64,000 nt of DNA from Adiantum capillus-veneris (GCA_014529385.2 CM043942.1:62763184-62827183); one strand, 5' to 3'; shown: positions 44,821 to 56,930, counted from the first letter of the stretch. Program-made: numbers and translations. Notes: a model not told the origin generated them from the sequence alone.

Positions 44821-45717
44821 CATGTCTTGTGTTGGTTCAATCCATTGTGGTTGGAGAGCATTTAGTCACTTTTTGGCTTGGTGTATGACATCTGTGGATG
44901 AGAGACTAAGTCTCTATTTTTTGTGCATTGCCTGAACGGCTTCATTGATGCATTCGACGCATTGTTTGTGTTGTTGATTGTTTATGGCTGAGATTATTTT
45001 ACTTAGTTTTGAGGGAAAACTCTGCCACATTTTTCCATATTCTTGCCATGTTTTATGTGTATCTATAGTTTACTCTCTAATGGTTTAGTAATCGAGTCTG
45101 ACTCCCACTTTGACAAATTTTGTCAGTAGCATATGCTCATGTGACTATAGCTCATAGGCTTTATAGGTTTTATAGGCCTTTACAAGCAATTTTCTTGTGG
45201 GATGCGTTTTGAGTGTGCTTGCTCACTACTTGCATATATGGTTATGCGCTTTACGCTCGATTGAGTCGTTTGTCCCAGATTTGACTCACTTGGTTTAGTG
45301 ATGCTATTTATGCCTGCAGATTGTGGACTTGTTTTATGCATATGCAAGCATTGGTTTTTAGAAATTGATCATGGTTTTCATGATTGTGTAGTGGTGACAC
45401 TTCTTCCCGTTGGTTTCTGGATGAGGATGCAGCTTTCCACGTCACACCACATTGTGAGTGATTTAGTACTTTCTCTAGTAGAAGCTTTGATTGTGTGCAA
45501 TCTGAGCGATGTTTTGGTGTTTGACATTGCACATGCAAGACATGTTTGTTTGTCATTTCCCGGTGATGCATCATATACACTACAACATATGCGGTATGTT
45601 CCTCAGTTAAGGCAGAGTTTGATCTCAGTGAGATTGTGAGTGTCAGATACTGCTTAGAGAGCAGTCTTTCTAAATGCATTGCGGGTCATTAGTGATTTTT
45701 AGGGGAGCCCGCAGTGG
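44821..45717 (+). mobile_element. copia C interior with protease fragment
   Basis: Copia sequence between copia A and copia B. The frame at 45298-45639 includes HHIVSDLVLSLVEALIVC, then FPGDASYTLQHMRYVPQLRQ and SLISVRL, matching the segment after the protease active site of copia polyproteins (usual form: L..VRYVPEL..NLIS). The D-S-G motif itself is degraded. The frame context is cut at 45717 by insertion of copia B and coding sequence of the same type continues at 50962. Confidence 0.55.
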
Positions 45718-46192
45718 CTTGGTGTGAGACGAGCGGATGCGCCTGTGCGAGTGCAAAGTGGTGTGTGTGGGAGTGAGGGCTCACGTTTGGGTGGAGCTAG
45801 AGTGGATAATACACCACTGCTTATCATTGATTTTATGTATTGTAGAATAAGTTAGTGTACATGATGGTGGTGCACGACGCTTGGTCAGTATGGCATGCAC
45901 CCTTACAATCTCCCACTTGAAGTCCATATTAGCCCAAGTGGCCTATGTTAGTACAAACCTGTACAAATGTGAAGCATCATGAGGCTTCACCTACACCCAT
46001 AATCTCAATACAACGTGTAAACCACTTTGTAGCTAAGCTCTTTGTAAGGGAATCTACAGGATTATCATCTGTGTGAACTTTGTCTAACTCAATGCGTTTG
46101 CTAGCCAAAATATCTTGCATCACATGATACCTGACCTCGATGTGTTTCGACTTGGAATGAAATATGGGGTTCTTTGCTAATGCAATCGCACT

Positions 46193-46513
46193 CTAGATGT
46201 CACAATGTAACACTGGAATCTGGTGTATACCAAGGTCTCTCCCTAGACGAGATAACCATACAGCTTCCTTACTAGCACTAGAAACTGCAACAGACTCAGC
46301 CTCAGTGGTGGAAGACGAAGTGAAATCTTGAAGACATGATCTCCAAGAAACTGTCACTCCAACAAACAAGAAAACATAGCCAAATGTGGATCTCCTATTG
46401 TCCACAAAACCCACATAATCCAAATTAGTGTATCCAACTATGGATGCATCACTGTTCCCAAAGTGTAAGCACTTGCTGGCTGAACCCTTGATGTATCTCA
46501 AGATATGTTTCAC
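46193..46513 (-). pseudogene. copia B RNase H
   Basis: A 106-codon frame: MKHILRYIKGSASKCLHFGN, then VGYTNLDYVGFVDNRRSTFG, then VSWRSCLQ and STTEAESVAVSSASKEAVWL. These are the classic copia RNase H landmarks. The usual Asp residues of the Y-x-D-A-D-x-A-G motif are partly changed (NLDYVG). The domain ends with DLGIHQIPVLHCDI. Confidence 0.85.
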
Positions 46514-47383
46514 TACTTTCTACCCAGATTTTCCATATACCTGCTGACCACTCCCACTGCAAATGCATTATTTGGTCCCGTGCTAACCATGACAAACATG
46601 AGACTGCTAACTGCCAAAGAATATGGCACCTTTTCCATCTCTGCCTTATCAACATCCGATTTGGGGCAATCATTCTTGCTAAGTTTTACATATGTAGCCA
46701 TTGGGGTACTCAATGCCTTCCCACCTTGCATGTTAAAACATTGCAAGACCTTATGAATATACTCTTCTTGTGATAGTTCAAGTATTCTACGCGTACGATC
46801 TCTCTTGATATGCATACCAAGAAAATGATGTGCATCGCCCAAATATTTTATGGAAAGCTGCTTTCTTAAAGGCATCCTTGAGAAGTGAAATCTCATCGTT
46901 GGACTTCTTGGCCATAAGCATATCATCCATGTACAAGATCAAAATGATGCGGGAATCATTGTTCAACCTCCTTGTGTATAAGCAGTGATCCTCTTGGCTC
47001 CTTACATAACCTTGGGATTGAATGTACTTATCAAATTTTATGTACCAATATCCATACAAAGCTTTTGTGAGTCTACACACCAAGTCTGACCTTGTTCGCT
47101 TCTCAAGTTTTATCTCCAAACCTTCTGGGTGCTTCATGTAGACATCTTCTTCAAGATCCTCATGAAGAAACATCATCTTCACATTCATTTGGAACAATTC
47201 CATGTCCTCAATGGCGACTAAACCAAGCACTACACACGTAGATCTCCTCATTGTTTGACTTCTCGATTTCGCTCTCTCTGGAGCACTACTAGTGGTAGGA
47301 ACATCACCAATAGACTGAGTTGGGTTTTCTAAATTTTTGGAGGGGTTCCGATATTCTGCCTCTTTAACAGTCTGTCTATGCAT
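46513..47383 (-). pseudogene. copia B reverse transcriptase
   Basis: Two overlapping frames. The first (47383-46787) starts in the integrase-RT linker, then VLGLVAIEDMELFQMNVKMM, FLHEDLEEDVYMKHPEGLE, and the catalytic LILYMDDMLMA (YMDD at 46933-46922). A frameshift near 46860 leads to the second frame (46926-46513) with LSIKYLGDAHHFLGMHIKRD and AVGVVSRYMENLGRK. The RT N-terminus and most of integrase are deleted, so the protein could not be complete. Confidence 0.85.
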
Positions 47384-47564
47384 TTTAGACTCATTGTAGT
47401 GCTCCCCCTAGAGATTTGTCTGGCATAGGCCCACGTAAATCGCTATAAACCAAATCTAGAGGGTTTCTCAACTCTCTATGTAATGGCTAGGAAGTTTGCC
47501 TAGTTTTCTTGCCATAGATACAATGCTCACATAAATTGAAATCATAATAGTTTAACACGGGTAT

Positions 47565-48083
47565 TTAGATTAAACATTGAAGGACTTTTATTCCCCCCTG
47601 GCTCATATGGCCTAGTTGGATATGCCACAACTCAGTTGAAGGTTGCTCACCTACATAGATAGAACTCTCTTTGATTGAAGACACATATAAAGAGTACAAT
47701 GAACCAGATTTGTGACCTTTTATGACAACCACATTTGCATTACGCACCATCCAAGAACCATTGCCAAAAACAGTAGTATAGCCTAGAGCATCAAGCTGAC
47801 CAACTGACACCAAATTGGTCAATTTAGGAACATGTGTGACTCCACGAAGCATAAATTTAGTGTCATTTGTCTTGCACAACTTGACATCTCCCATACCACA
47901 AATATCAAGCTCATAGGAATCTCCAAGCTTGACTAAACCATGCATCACAGTATATGTGGAGAACCATTTCTTATGGGAAGTAACATGGAAACTGGCACCT
48001 GAATCAATGATCCAATTCTGCGCATAACACTCATCAAGAGCCAAGAACACATATGCACTCAAATCAAAACTGAAAACAAGCAC
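47565..48083 (-). pseudogene. copia B protease and pre-integrase
   Basis: A 172-codon frame. NWIIDSGASFHVTSHKKWF carries the aspartic protease D-S-G (48005-47997), followed by GVTHVPKLTNLVSVGQLD and the GAG-pre-integrase segment LWHIQLGHMSQGGIKVL. The sequence then breaks at a stop, and the region 47384-47564 is a degraded remnant of integrase. Confidence 0.85.
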
Positions 48084-48092
48084 ATATGACGG

Positions 48093-49056
48093 CTACTGTT
48101 GCACGTCAAGAACAACCTGTAGAGGTGGAGATTCAACAATATTGATCTCCTCTATCCTCACACTACTCTTTAGAGCTTCAGACTTCACAATAGCTTTGCC
48201 CTGTTCATGTTGCAAAACATGGCAATCTTTCTTTAAATGGCATTTCTTACCGCAATGATAGCATTCTACATTTCTCAAATCACGACCTCGACCCTTGCTA
48301 CAATTTTGGTGATCCTTACGACCTCGTAAATGACCGTAGATGTGACTACGTCCACCTCTTTTCCTATGGCGATGATGACCACTTGCCATATATGCATCTC
48401 CAAGCCCACCACTATCTAGAGACTGACGTTGAATCTCCCCAATGAGCAATGCATCTCCAAGCCCACCACTATCTAGAGACTGACGTTGAATCTCCCCAAT
48501 GAGCAATGCACTGGTAACATCACTGAACTTCAGTTTACCGCATGGTGTGGAGTTACTAATTGCAATATTGCATGTATCCAAGAAGAAGGCAAAGAGAATA
48601 GCAAGAAAATGGCTTTCATTTCATCATCAAAATTCAGCCCCTTTGATGTCTACTGAGAAATGTGCTATTGAACTCATTCAAGTGTGCACTAACATTGCTA
48701 CCTTCCTTCATATTCAAACGCATAAGTTTCTTCATCAAGAAAACTTTGTTAGAAGTACTCTTTCCATCCCAAGCTATGCATAGAGATTCCCAAAGATATC
48801 GTGGTGATAAATTTTTGTCCATAATCATGAAGAATATGGTCTTGCCAAGATGTAATCTAATCGTGGCCACAGCATGAGTATCCATCTCTTCCCACTGATC
48901 ATTAGTGTAAGCATTCTCTGTATGCTCTTTCAATGGTGTTGCCAGGCCCTTGTTAACCAAGACATCAAGCATGCGTTGCTTTCAAATCATGAAATTTGTG
49001 CCATCGAACTTCTTTATGTAGTAGTCTTTCCTTTTCGAAGTAGTACTAGTAGCCAT
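48093..49056 (-). pseudogene. copia B gag
   Basis: ATG at 49056 begins MATSTTSKRKDYYIKKFDGT. A TGA follows where a Trp is expected (FMI-stop-KQRML). The frame then runs through the UBN2 gag core (DKNLSPRYLWESLCIAWDGK, then LMKKLMRLNMKEGSNVSAHL) to 48634, shifts, and finishes in a basic tail with CYHCGKKCHLKKDC, a CCHC knuckle. A 57-bp (19-codon) perfect-looking tandem duplication (48394-48507; LIGEIQRQSLDSGGLGDA twice) lies before the knuckle. Confidence 0.8.
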
Positions 49057-50739
49057 AACTCAAGAGAAAATGACCAAGAATTTATGGAAAAAACAGAGTT
49101 TTCCCTAAAACAAGAGCGAAAACTCAAAACAATGTGTAGCAGAATCACTGGCTGTAAGTACGTAAATGTGGCAAGAACGCATATGGTCCACTCGTGGGAA
49201 AAATCCGACAGAGTCTCCTCTGTACGGGGAGCAAAATCTCAAACCTGACAACACAAAATGAATGCATAAAACGAAAAAAGTAATCACTGGGCATAAAACT
49301 GACGTAACAACTTCATGTGACCACCAACTTGGCATCAAAAGCAAAAGAGTCCATCCAGATACATGGCCTATGATGAGGATACAAAAAAGGGGTACTCCAA
49401 CAACCTGTATAATCGAAAGTGTCTCAACATTCGAGAACACCCAAGCTCAAGAAAACGTCTCTCAAAAGGCTAAGCAGACTCAAGACTAGCCACATTCTCA
49501 GAAAGGGATCTTCCAATCCGAGTCTCAAAAACGAGCGAGAAACTACCAAAATAGCCAAAAAATGGCTCCACAGAAAGTACAATAGGTAGTAACCGCAACT
49601 CAATGTACATGAGAAATTGCACACAAACAAGCCAAAAAACTATCGCATGCAATAGACAAATCCCTACAAGGATATCTGCTCAATGGCACCATGTGTGCTC
49701 AAAAAAGTATGCATTTGTCAACGCATAACCGTCCGCAGAGAAATTGTTTCCAAAATGACTTCCAAAATTGCATGAAAGGCAATGTACTTGTGCGTATTTG
49801 GAAACCTGTAAAACTCCACGTATAATGTCGATGCAAAATCGTGGACTCATGCAAAATCCACAGGTGTATGCATCAATTAACCAAAAAAGACAATTCAAAA
49901 GCTCTCTCTATGTCTGAGGGTGATGTCGATGCCGTAAAAGCTAGTGTCAAAGATGTCAGAGAAGAACCGATGTCGAAACTGATGTCAATAAGAGTTGATG
50001 CCGAAAACTTGAGAGCAATGCCAAGACGTAGAGTCGATATTAAAAGTCGAGACGTGCACACACACTTTGTGTGTGTCAAATTGGAGAATGTATGTCAAAT
50101 ATCCGGAGCTGGAGATAGATTACCAATGTCAAAGAAGTCGTAATGTCTCTGCTCTCTCTCTCTACACACACATGGCTAAGAATCTTACTCTCTCTCTCTC
50201 TCTCTCTCTCTGTGGATTTGTAGACAAGGAGACTTTCTCTCTCTCTCACACACACACACTATAGCGTTGAGAAGCCCAACAATGTTGCTTTTTTTCTCTC
50301 TTTCACGCTATCTCCAGTGTTGCCTTAGTGTTCTTAACGTTCTAAAAATCAACGCAATTTTCCTAGCTTGTCTGTAGCGCTTTGTTACAAATCCTCCATC
50401 GTTGAAGAATTAAAACACAATGTACTTGTGTTTTAGTAGCGCTACCTTCAGAGGTGAGCCTTACCATTGAAGCCTTGCTCCAGTAGTGCTATCTTCTATG
50501 TTGAGGTAGTCGAGCATTAGTAAATTGAAACGCTACTATAGTGTTGACATAATTGCTTCAAAGTTCACAAAGCTACAACAAAAAAATTGCTTCAAGAGCT
50601 CTAAGAAGCCCTTTTCCTTTCCTGCAGGCTGTCGTATTCCTCACGAATACGGTTAATTTTCCTGATGTAAGGCTTTGAGTCTTAGCTCAAAAACAAGAGG
50701 TTGCGCATGCGTCATCATCGAACCTAGGAGAGCCGCTAT
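49057..50739 (-). other. long copia B leader
   Basis: About 1.7 kb between the primer site and gag, much longer than usual for copia. No conserved domain was recognised. An antisense frame of 100 codons (49841-50143 plus) is not credited. TC and CA tracts lie at about 50152-50270. It may hold an older insertion that I could not delimit. Confidence 0.5.
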
Positions 50740-50751
50740 GCTCTGATACCA
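50740..50751 (-). promoter_or_regulatory. tRNA-iMet primer-binding site, copia B
   Basis: Minus-strand TGGTATCAGAGC, a perfect 12-base initiator tRNA-Met complement, 2 bases from the 5' LTR end. Confidence 0.9.
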
Positions 50752-50961
50752 CTTGTGAGGCGAGAGAATGCATTGATGCGAGTGCAGAGTGCAGTGTGAA
50801 GTGTGCAGTGTGCAAGAGAGTGAGCGCTTAGGTTTGGGTGGAGCTATAGTGGATAATATACCACTACTCCTTATTGCTTTTATGTATTAAAGAATAAGGT
50901 TAGTGTACATGATGGGCGACTCCCAGTGCGTGACCAATATGGCCTACACCCTTACACTTGG

Positions 50962-51682
50962 TATACCCTGTGCATGTATCTGAGGTGCGAGACCGCATTG
51001 TCTCGGTTTTGTTACTAGCATGCATTGAGCGAGAGACAAGACGTGTCTCCATGGGTGAGCTCCACCATGATCACGAGACAGAGCATTTAGTTGTGTAGGA
51101 CATGCTAGTTGACTTTGTAGAGATAGAGGTAGAGCAACAATGCTCTAGTGAGACACAACAGGTGTTGTCAGAGTCTATGCAGATAGAGTTAGAACGGGTC
51201 CACTCCCTAGCGACACAGACAAAGATGATGGACATGGAGTTCTTTGATATGTTCATGCTAGAGGCTAATGAGTTGATGCAAGAACACACAATTTCGCTTA
51301 TGAGTGAGAGGGATGTAGCCATCCCAGTGTCGATGATGACACATCCATACGTGATGAGTAGTGCTGATGATGCGCTGCATGCATATATCCCAAGGGAGGC
51401 TAAGATAGCCAGATTTGCACATATTTTTTCAGCGTTCGAGTGTCTCATGTACGACCTACTAGTATCGAGGCCTGACATAACAGGTGCAGTAGGAGCATTT
51501 GCATTAGGTATTGTCAGTCATATGGTGATTGAAACTAGCATAATGCATCATGGGGCTTTGCAGACCATACAGAGTCGTCTGCAAGATTTCCATGCAGACT
51601 CTAGCATGGATATGCAGGCTCGCCTATCACTAGAGCCGATATGGCTGCATGTAGATCAACTAAGTGAGCTAGTGTGGGTATA
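50962..51682 (+). pseudogene. copia C RT-RNase H junction fragment
   Basis: A plus-strand frame of 200 codons (51102-51704) with acidic, Gln/Met-rich sequence and then FECLMYDLLVSRPDITGAVG, AFALGIVSHMV, which matches the copia RT end (usual form: L.Y....RPDI..AVG..S.FM). The preceding 140 bases are broken. By orientation and family it is the continuation of the element interrupted by copia B. It is cut on the right by the gypsy-1 LTR at 51683. Confidence 0.6.
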
Positions 51683-52142
51683 TGTCATAAAATATAATAT
51701 CTAACTTTAACAAATTATTTTCTCATATTAAACTGATCATTTAATATGGGAAGATAAAAGGGGAACAAGAGTTAGTGTCATAGTAACTAATATCTAATTC
51801 TTCTAAATGATTTTATCATGGTAAACTAATCATTTAATATGGGAAAGTATGAGGGGAGAAAAAGCTAGAATATTGGTTAGGCCGGGAGATCAGTCACAGT
51901 CAGGATCCAAAGGAGGGAAAATAGGGATCCAAAGGGGGGGCCATCTGCAAAAGAGCAATGTGCATCAACAAAGACCCTAAGGTTCAGCCCATTAAGACTT
52001 CCAAAATGCTAAGGTTCCAAAATTAAATGAAATCTTCAATGGTCAAAACTTAGGAAAAATTGGATGCTTGTGAGAACACTCAAAAGTCTTCCCACATCCC
52101 TATCCAAGAGGGGGCAAGCCATTTTTGTAGGGGATGAGAGAG

Positions 52143-52201
<59 letters not shown>

Positions 52202-53402
52202 TCCAAGCTCCCTTTACACAAAGGGCATACTAGACACATGTCAGCTTCCTAGCCCAGTTGCCCCCAAGGTGCATTCAATCCTATTGGATGGCCATAGAGG
52301 TGGACCAGTGAGAATTAGGCTAGAGTACATTTAGTTTGATTAGTTTAAAAACACTTGATAAAAGAAACAATAGAAATTAAGCTCTCTAGAAGACTATTGG
52401 ATAGTCTCCCAAGGGGTCCAATGAGCATTCAGCAGCCCAATGGCTTACCTGATTCCTATTGGCCAGAAGACCAAGAGGTCCAATGAGAGATTAATTGATT
52501 TATTTAAATACCTAAAGCTCTCACAAAAGGGGAAAGGGGGACACATGTCACAAGGCTAGCAATTATGCTTCTAATTTCCTATTGGCTAAGCCTGGCATGA
52601 GCCAATGAGAGGCCAGCAAGAGGAATTAGCAAGAGGGGCAACGAAGAGAGAGAGAGGGGGCTGATTTTTGCAAGGATTATCACACACACACTGACACAAA
52701 CTCATGTGTGAAGTCAAGAAGACTATCTCCTTCTCAAGCTTTAACGGAAAGCTCATCATCTACTCCAAGCTTGTGAGAAGGGAGGCCTACACCAACAACT
52801 CTTGGCTTTGTGATACAAATCCAACCAAGAGTCAAGCTTCAATGCATGCTCATCTTCTCTACCATGCTAATTACTAAACTATGCTAAGCTATTAAGAGTG
52901 ATTATGTGAGGAGAAATACTACTTTCTCGTAAGAATACTCCTTCTTCCTCTCGATCTACTCTCATACCCGCTAGCTCTCACCATCTTTGAAGGTGTGTGA
53001 GGTCTTGGGTCTGAGATCATGAGGGAATTGATGTTGTGTTTTCAAGTGTAAGCTTGGTGCTTGAAGCTTCCATCTTCATTGCACCAGCAAGTTATTGAAG
53101 GAACACAAAGTATTGTATTGTAAAATGTCTCCCTTGATGGGGGGAAACCTATAATATAAAGCCTTGTGGAGGGGGGGACGCCGGCTCCATGTAAATCCGG
53201 TCCTCAACTGTTGTCGATAGCTTAATTTCTCTCTCTTTTTGAAGTATTGTTCATGCCTATCTAACTAGGTGTTATGCTTTTTTTTGCTCTCTCCATCCAA
53301 GCACTCTTGCTATGCTCATTAGGAATCTATTCTTAATGAAATGCTCACTACGTCTATGTTATTTTTTGCTACACACAAGTTACTAGACCATTAGATGTTA
53401 CA
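51683..53402 (+). mobile_element. gypsy-1 5' LTR
   Basis: Starts TGTCATAAAATATAATATC and ends GATGTTACA directly before the primer site. The first 93 bases are tandemly duplicated (starts at 51683 and 51776), a feature absent from the 3' LTR. It contains a (CA)n tract (52146-52198) that is nearly absent from the 3' LTR. A phrase GGATCCAAAG repeats at about 51903 and 51926. Confidence 0.8.
52146..52198. repeat. (CA)n microsatellite
   Basis: CA tract of about 53 bases in the gypsy-1 5' LTR. The 3' LTR has only about five CA units at the same place (about 59208-59218), so it expanded or contracted after insertion. Confidence 0.95.
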
Positions 53403-53403
53403 T

Positions 53404-53415
53404 TGGTATTAGAGC
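53404..53415 (+). promoter_or_regulatory. primer-binding site, gypsy-1
   Basis: TGGTATTAGAGC, one mismatch to the initiator tRNA-Met complement, directly after the LTR end. Confidence 0.75.
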
Positions 53416-53816
53416 ACAAGGTTTCTGTTTTCTTGCTCAAGAAGAGAAGTCCTCATGCTAACTATAAATGGTTGGTATTGTTAATTGCAATTGAGTAAGT
53501 AGAATAGGGAATTTTTCTGCCTTGGTGCGCCTGTTTCGTGCAGATAACGGGGCATCACCGTGGAGAGCTATGGTCTTAATAGTGGAGTCCTATGGGACTT
53601 GCCTACGGCTTAACCACTATTGAGCTATTAGAAGCTTGATAAGAGTTGGTGCTGTTTTGGTGGTGAAAGACCCTCTCTTCTATTCCTTGCAATTAATGAT
53701 ATTCGAGCCACGAGTACAAGAGCTTGAGTGCTTTTCTAAAGGGGTTAAGAGGAGTAGCAACTAGGGCTTGAAGTGCCAAAGTACACTTAAAAATTTTACA
53801 CTTAAAATTTGTTAGA

Positions 53817-55068
53817 ATGGCTGACAATAGTAAAGAGAGTGAAATTAATGTTGATAGCTTTGATTTTTCTAATGAACATGTTGCTAATGATGCCCCTATG
53901 CTTTTCAATTACCTTGTTACTAGGCTTCGACAAGCCATTGGCAATCCATCCCTCCAAGGTGAAGTGCAACGGCAGCACGTGCTCATTGGATTCTCCAAGC
54001 TCCCCACCAAGAAGAGAGAGTACCTAGGAAGCCTCCTTGTGAGACTTCCAAAAGAGGCCTCTCTCCGATAAGGGAAGAAGAAGAGGATCCCTATGAAAGG
54101 CTCAAAAATCTACTACTTGACGACGCATCTCCTTGCCAAAGGAGAACTTAAGTTTCAATGGTATAGCCCCCACCGAAAGAACGAGAAAGAAGTGAGTCTC
54201 CGGCCACCTCGGCGGAGATGGCTCCACGAAGACGGCTGGCAAAACGCTCTCCAACACCCCCTAAACGGAGAAGACTATCGCACACTTCTCTACACCATAA
54301 TTCAAAGAGGGACGAGAGAAAACAAGAGAAGAAAAAAGCGAGAAAGAGGTCACCCTCTTCTCTGTCTTCTTCATCCTCTTCCTCTTATGAAGAAAGTCAT
54401 GGTGTGACAAGGAGGAACAAGGGAAGAAAAAGGCGAGAAATAGGTCACCCTCTTCTCCATCCTCCTCAAATTCTTCCTCTTCTGAAGAAAGTGATGCTGC
54501 AGCTCTTGAACCACCTAAAAGAAGAAACCATAGGAAATCCATGAAGCAGTTTTTGGCTACCGATGCCAAAGACAAAGTACTCACCGAATGGCAAAGCTTG
54601 AAGCTCTTTCCTGACAAGTCTATTCACAAATATGCAGACAAGTTTTGGGACTTACATCTCAAAGCCACTGTCTTCAAAAAGATGGATTTTGAAGAGCAAA
54701 AACAACAATTTTGTGCGGGTTTAACTGAAGATATGGTAGAGTATGTCAACTCCCAAAGGCCATGCACCATATATGCGGTCATACACCATACCATGGTGGC
54801 TTCACGAATCAAATTTCAACAAGGGGCTAAGAAAAATCTTAAGCCCATGGAGAACAAGGATCGTAATAACGAGCCTAAGGGGAAGGACCATGTCCAAAAG
54901 TCTCCCAAAGGGAACACCAACAACAACAAAGCTAAGGATAAGGGAGTTTATAAAGGAAAAAATAAACTCTCTCCTAAAAAGCTTGAGCGTTATCATAAAG
55001 ATAACCGTTGTTGCAAGTGCGGGGAGCAAGGGCATGCTTATCGTGCTTGTCTCCACAAGAATACATGA
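53817..55068 (+). pseudogene. gypsy-1 gag
   Basis: ATG at 53817 opens MADNSKESEINVDSFDFSNE and FNYLVTRLRQAIGNPSLQ, and stops at 54071. After broken Lys/Arg/Ser-rich sequence (54093-54544), a frame at 54541-55068 has the retrotransposon gag core (MKQFLATDAKDKVLTEWQSL, then IHKYADKFWDLHLKATVFKK, then EQKQQFCAGLTEDMVEYVNS) and a CCHC knuckle CCKCGEQGHAYRAC. Compared with gypsy-2 the segment between the Ser-rich region and MKQFL is deleted. Gag forms the particle and binds RNA. Confidence 0.8.
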
Positions 55069-55647
55069 AATGATCCTCCTAGAGCTACCTTGGTCGAAAT
55101 CCAAGAAGAGGATGCTTACCACAAAGGATCTCCTCTATGCCATGCTTGGGTAAAGGTAAGAGAACATGATGCTTTTATTCTGTTTGACCCTGGTTCTACT
55201 CACAATTTCATATCCACAGAGTTGGCCACCAAGCTAGGCATCCAAACCTATGAGATGGGAGATGTCCTACCTACTGATGGTGCTTTCAAGGGGCAAGAAG
55301 CCCCAGTCACTCCCTCAATTGGGAAATTGAGGCTCCATGTCCAAAGCTATGTGGACAAGGAGAATTTCTTTATCTCTCTTCTCAAGCACAAGGATGTAAT
55401 CCTAGGGGCACCATGGTTTGATTGCATGGCTGCCAATGTTAAATTCGTTGTCTACTTTAGGTTCAGGGAAAAAGATATGTACATAGATGCTAAGGAGTTG
55501 GGTAACACCATACCCATTGTACATGCGCAAGCTTTCAATAAGTCAATAATGAGCTCTATTTCGGTGTACATGATATTTATTAAAGATTCTCAAAATGGAC
55601 CTAATGCTTTAGAAAAAGAAAATATAAACAATCACAAGGAATTATAG
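55069..55647 (+). pseudogene. gypsy-1 aspartic protease
   Basis: A 185-codon frame beginning just after gag (MVEIQEEDAYHKGSPLCHAW). The active site appears as ILFDPGSTHNFISTELATKL, with D-P-G-S in place of D-S/T-G, a variant seen in plant gypsy proteases. HKDVILGAPWFD matches the conserved LG..W segment. A stop at 55645-55647 separates it from RT. Confidence 0.8.
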
Positions 55648-56560
55648 TTATCCAATTTTCTCAAGGGCTTTCAAGATGTTTTTATTGACAACATCCCTTG
55701 TGAACTACCTCCTAAACGAGGCAATGATGACCATGCAATTGAAATTCTTCCAGGAAGTTCACCGCCTAATAAACCTCCTTATAGAGTTTCTTAAGCTCAA
55801 CAAGAGGAGATTATGTGCGGCAAGTGCATGAGTTGGTTGAGAAGGGCATGGTTAGGCCTAGCTCATCTCCAATTTGTTCATCGGTTTTATTAGTGCAAAA
55901 GAAAGACGACACATATTGTATGTGTGTTGACTATAAAGCACTAAATAGGATCATTATCAAAAATAGGTTTCCCGTTCCACGAGTAGAAGACCTATTTGAT
56001 AAGCTACAATGGTCGACCTACTTCAATAGGATTGACCTAAAAAGTGGCTACCGTCAAATAAGGATAGTAGATCAAGATATTGTAAAGACCGCATCTCACA
56101 CTACGTTTGGTCTTTACGAGTACATTGTCATGCCTTTTGGCTTGACCAATGACTAGCCACATTTAACCGCTTGATGGAGAAGCTATTCAGCCTCACCGAA
56201 CCTTTACTAGAATGTTCTTTGATGATATAATCATCTACTCTAACTCACTAGGAGAATAGAAGCAACACCTCTAGGTAATATTTCAAGTCTTACGAGAGAA
56301 TAAACTTTATATTAATCAAAAGAAAAGTGAGTTTTTCTTACAAGAGATTCAGTATTTAGATCACATTATCTCTCAAGGTTGCATCCAAATGGATCCATCA
56401 AAGCTAGAGGGAATAAAAGGATGGCCTAATCCAAGAAATCTACATGAACTAAGAAGCTTTATAGGTATGTGTGCATATTATAGATGGTTCATAGAAAAGT
56501 TCTCACAAATCATGGGACCATTACATGACCTAACAAAGAAAAACGTTAAAGGAGAACAAT
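55648..56560 (+). pseudogene. gypsy-1 reverse transcriptase
   Basis: Begins with FLKGFQDVFIDNIPCELPPK and DHAIEILPGSSPPNKPPYRV, then a stop. An open part (55815-56156) has GMVRPSSSPICSSVLLVQKK, VDYKALNRIIIKNRFPVPRV, and YFNRIDLKSGYRQIRI. A stop at the FGLTND end is followed by frameshifts. The catalytic FFDD (56215-56226) in FFDDIIIYS is recognisable. The downstream connection region has several stops. Confidence 0.8.
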
Positions 56561-56930
56561 GCTTTTGAAAAGCTTATCTCCCAACCTGCCCTTACACTGC
56601 CAAATCTCTCAAAACCATTTGAGGTCCAATGTGACGCTTGTGGTGATTGCCTTGGAGCTGTTTTGCTCCAAAAAGGGCACGCCATAGCCTACGAAAGTCG
56701 AAGGCTCGACCCTGTTGAGCAAGCTCTAGGCAGATATAAAAAGGAACTCCTCAACCCTGTTGAGCAAGCTCTAGGCAGATATAAAAAGGAACTCCTCGCA
56801 GTTCTACATGCCTTAGACTCATGGAAGCGCTATTTATTGGGGACTCCTTTCATTCCGCGGACGTATCACCAAAGCCTTAAGTACTTCATGACGCAAACCA
56901 AGCTCTCCGACAAATAAATGAGGTGGCCAA
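56561..56930 (+). pseudogene. gypsy-1 RNase H
   Basis: Reads ALTLPNLSKPFEVQCDACGD (catalytic Asp), CLGAVLLQKGHAIAYESRRL, then KELLAVLHALDSWKRYLLGT. A 45-bp (15-codon) tandem duplication at 56710-56799 repeats PVEQALGRYKKELLN/A without shifting the frame. The domain ends at a stop shortly after KYFMTQTKLSDK. Confidence 0.8.

Larger units (their letters stand above)
45723..50956 (-). mobile_element. copia B with CTTGG target duplication
   Basis: Minus-strand Ty1/copia element. 5' LTR 50956-50754 (203 bp) and 3' LTR 45907-45723 (185 bp) both start TGTAAGGGTG and end CTCACA. The 5 bases outside each end are identical, CTTGG (45718-45722 and 50957-50961), a perfect target-site duplication. The interior has gag, protease and RT-RNase H, but most of integrase and the RT N-terminus are missing, an unusual leader of about 1.7 kb precedes gag, and several stops occur. 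It inserted into copia C. Confidence 0.9.

Noticed and set aside
38926-44825. Target-site duplication for copia A
   Set aside because: TACAA on the left and CATGT on the right do not match, so none is claimed.
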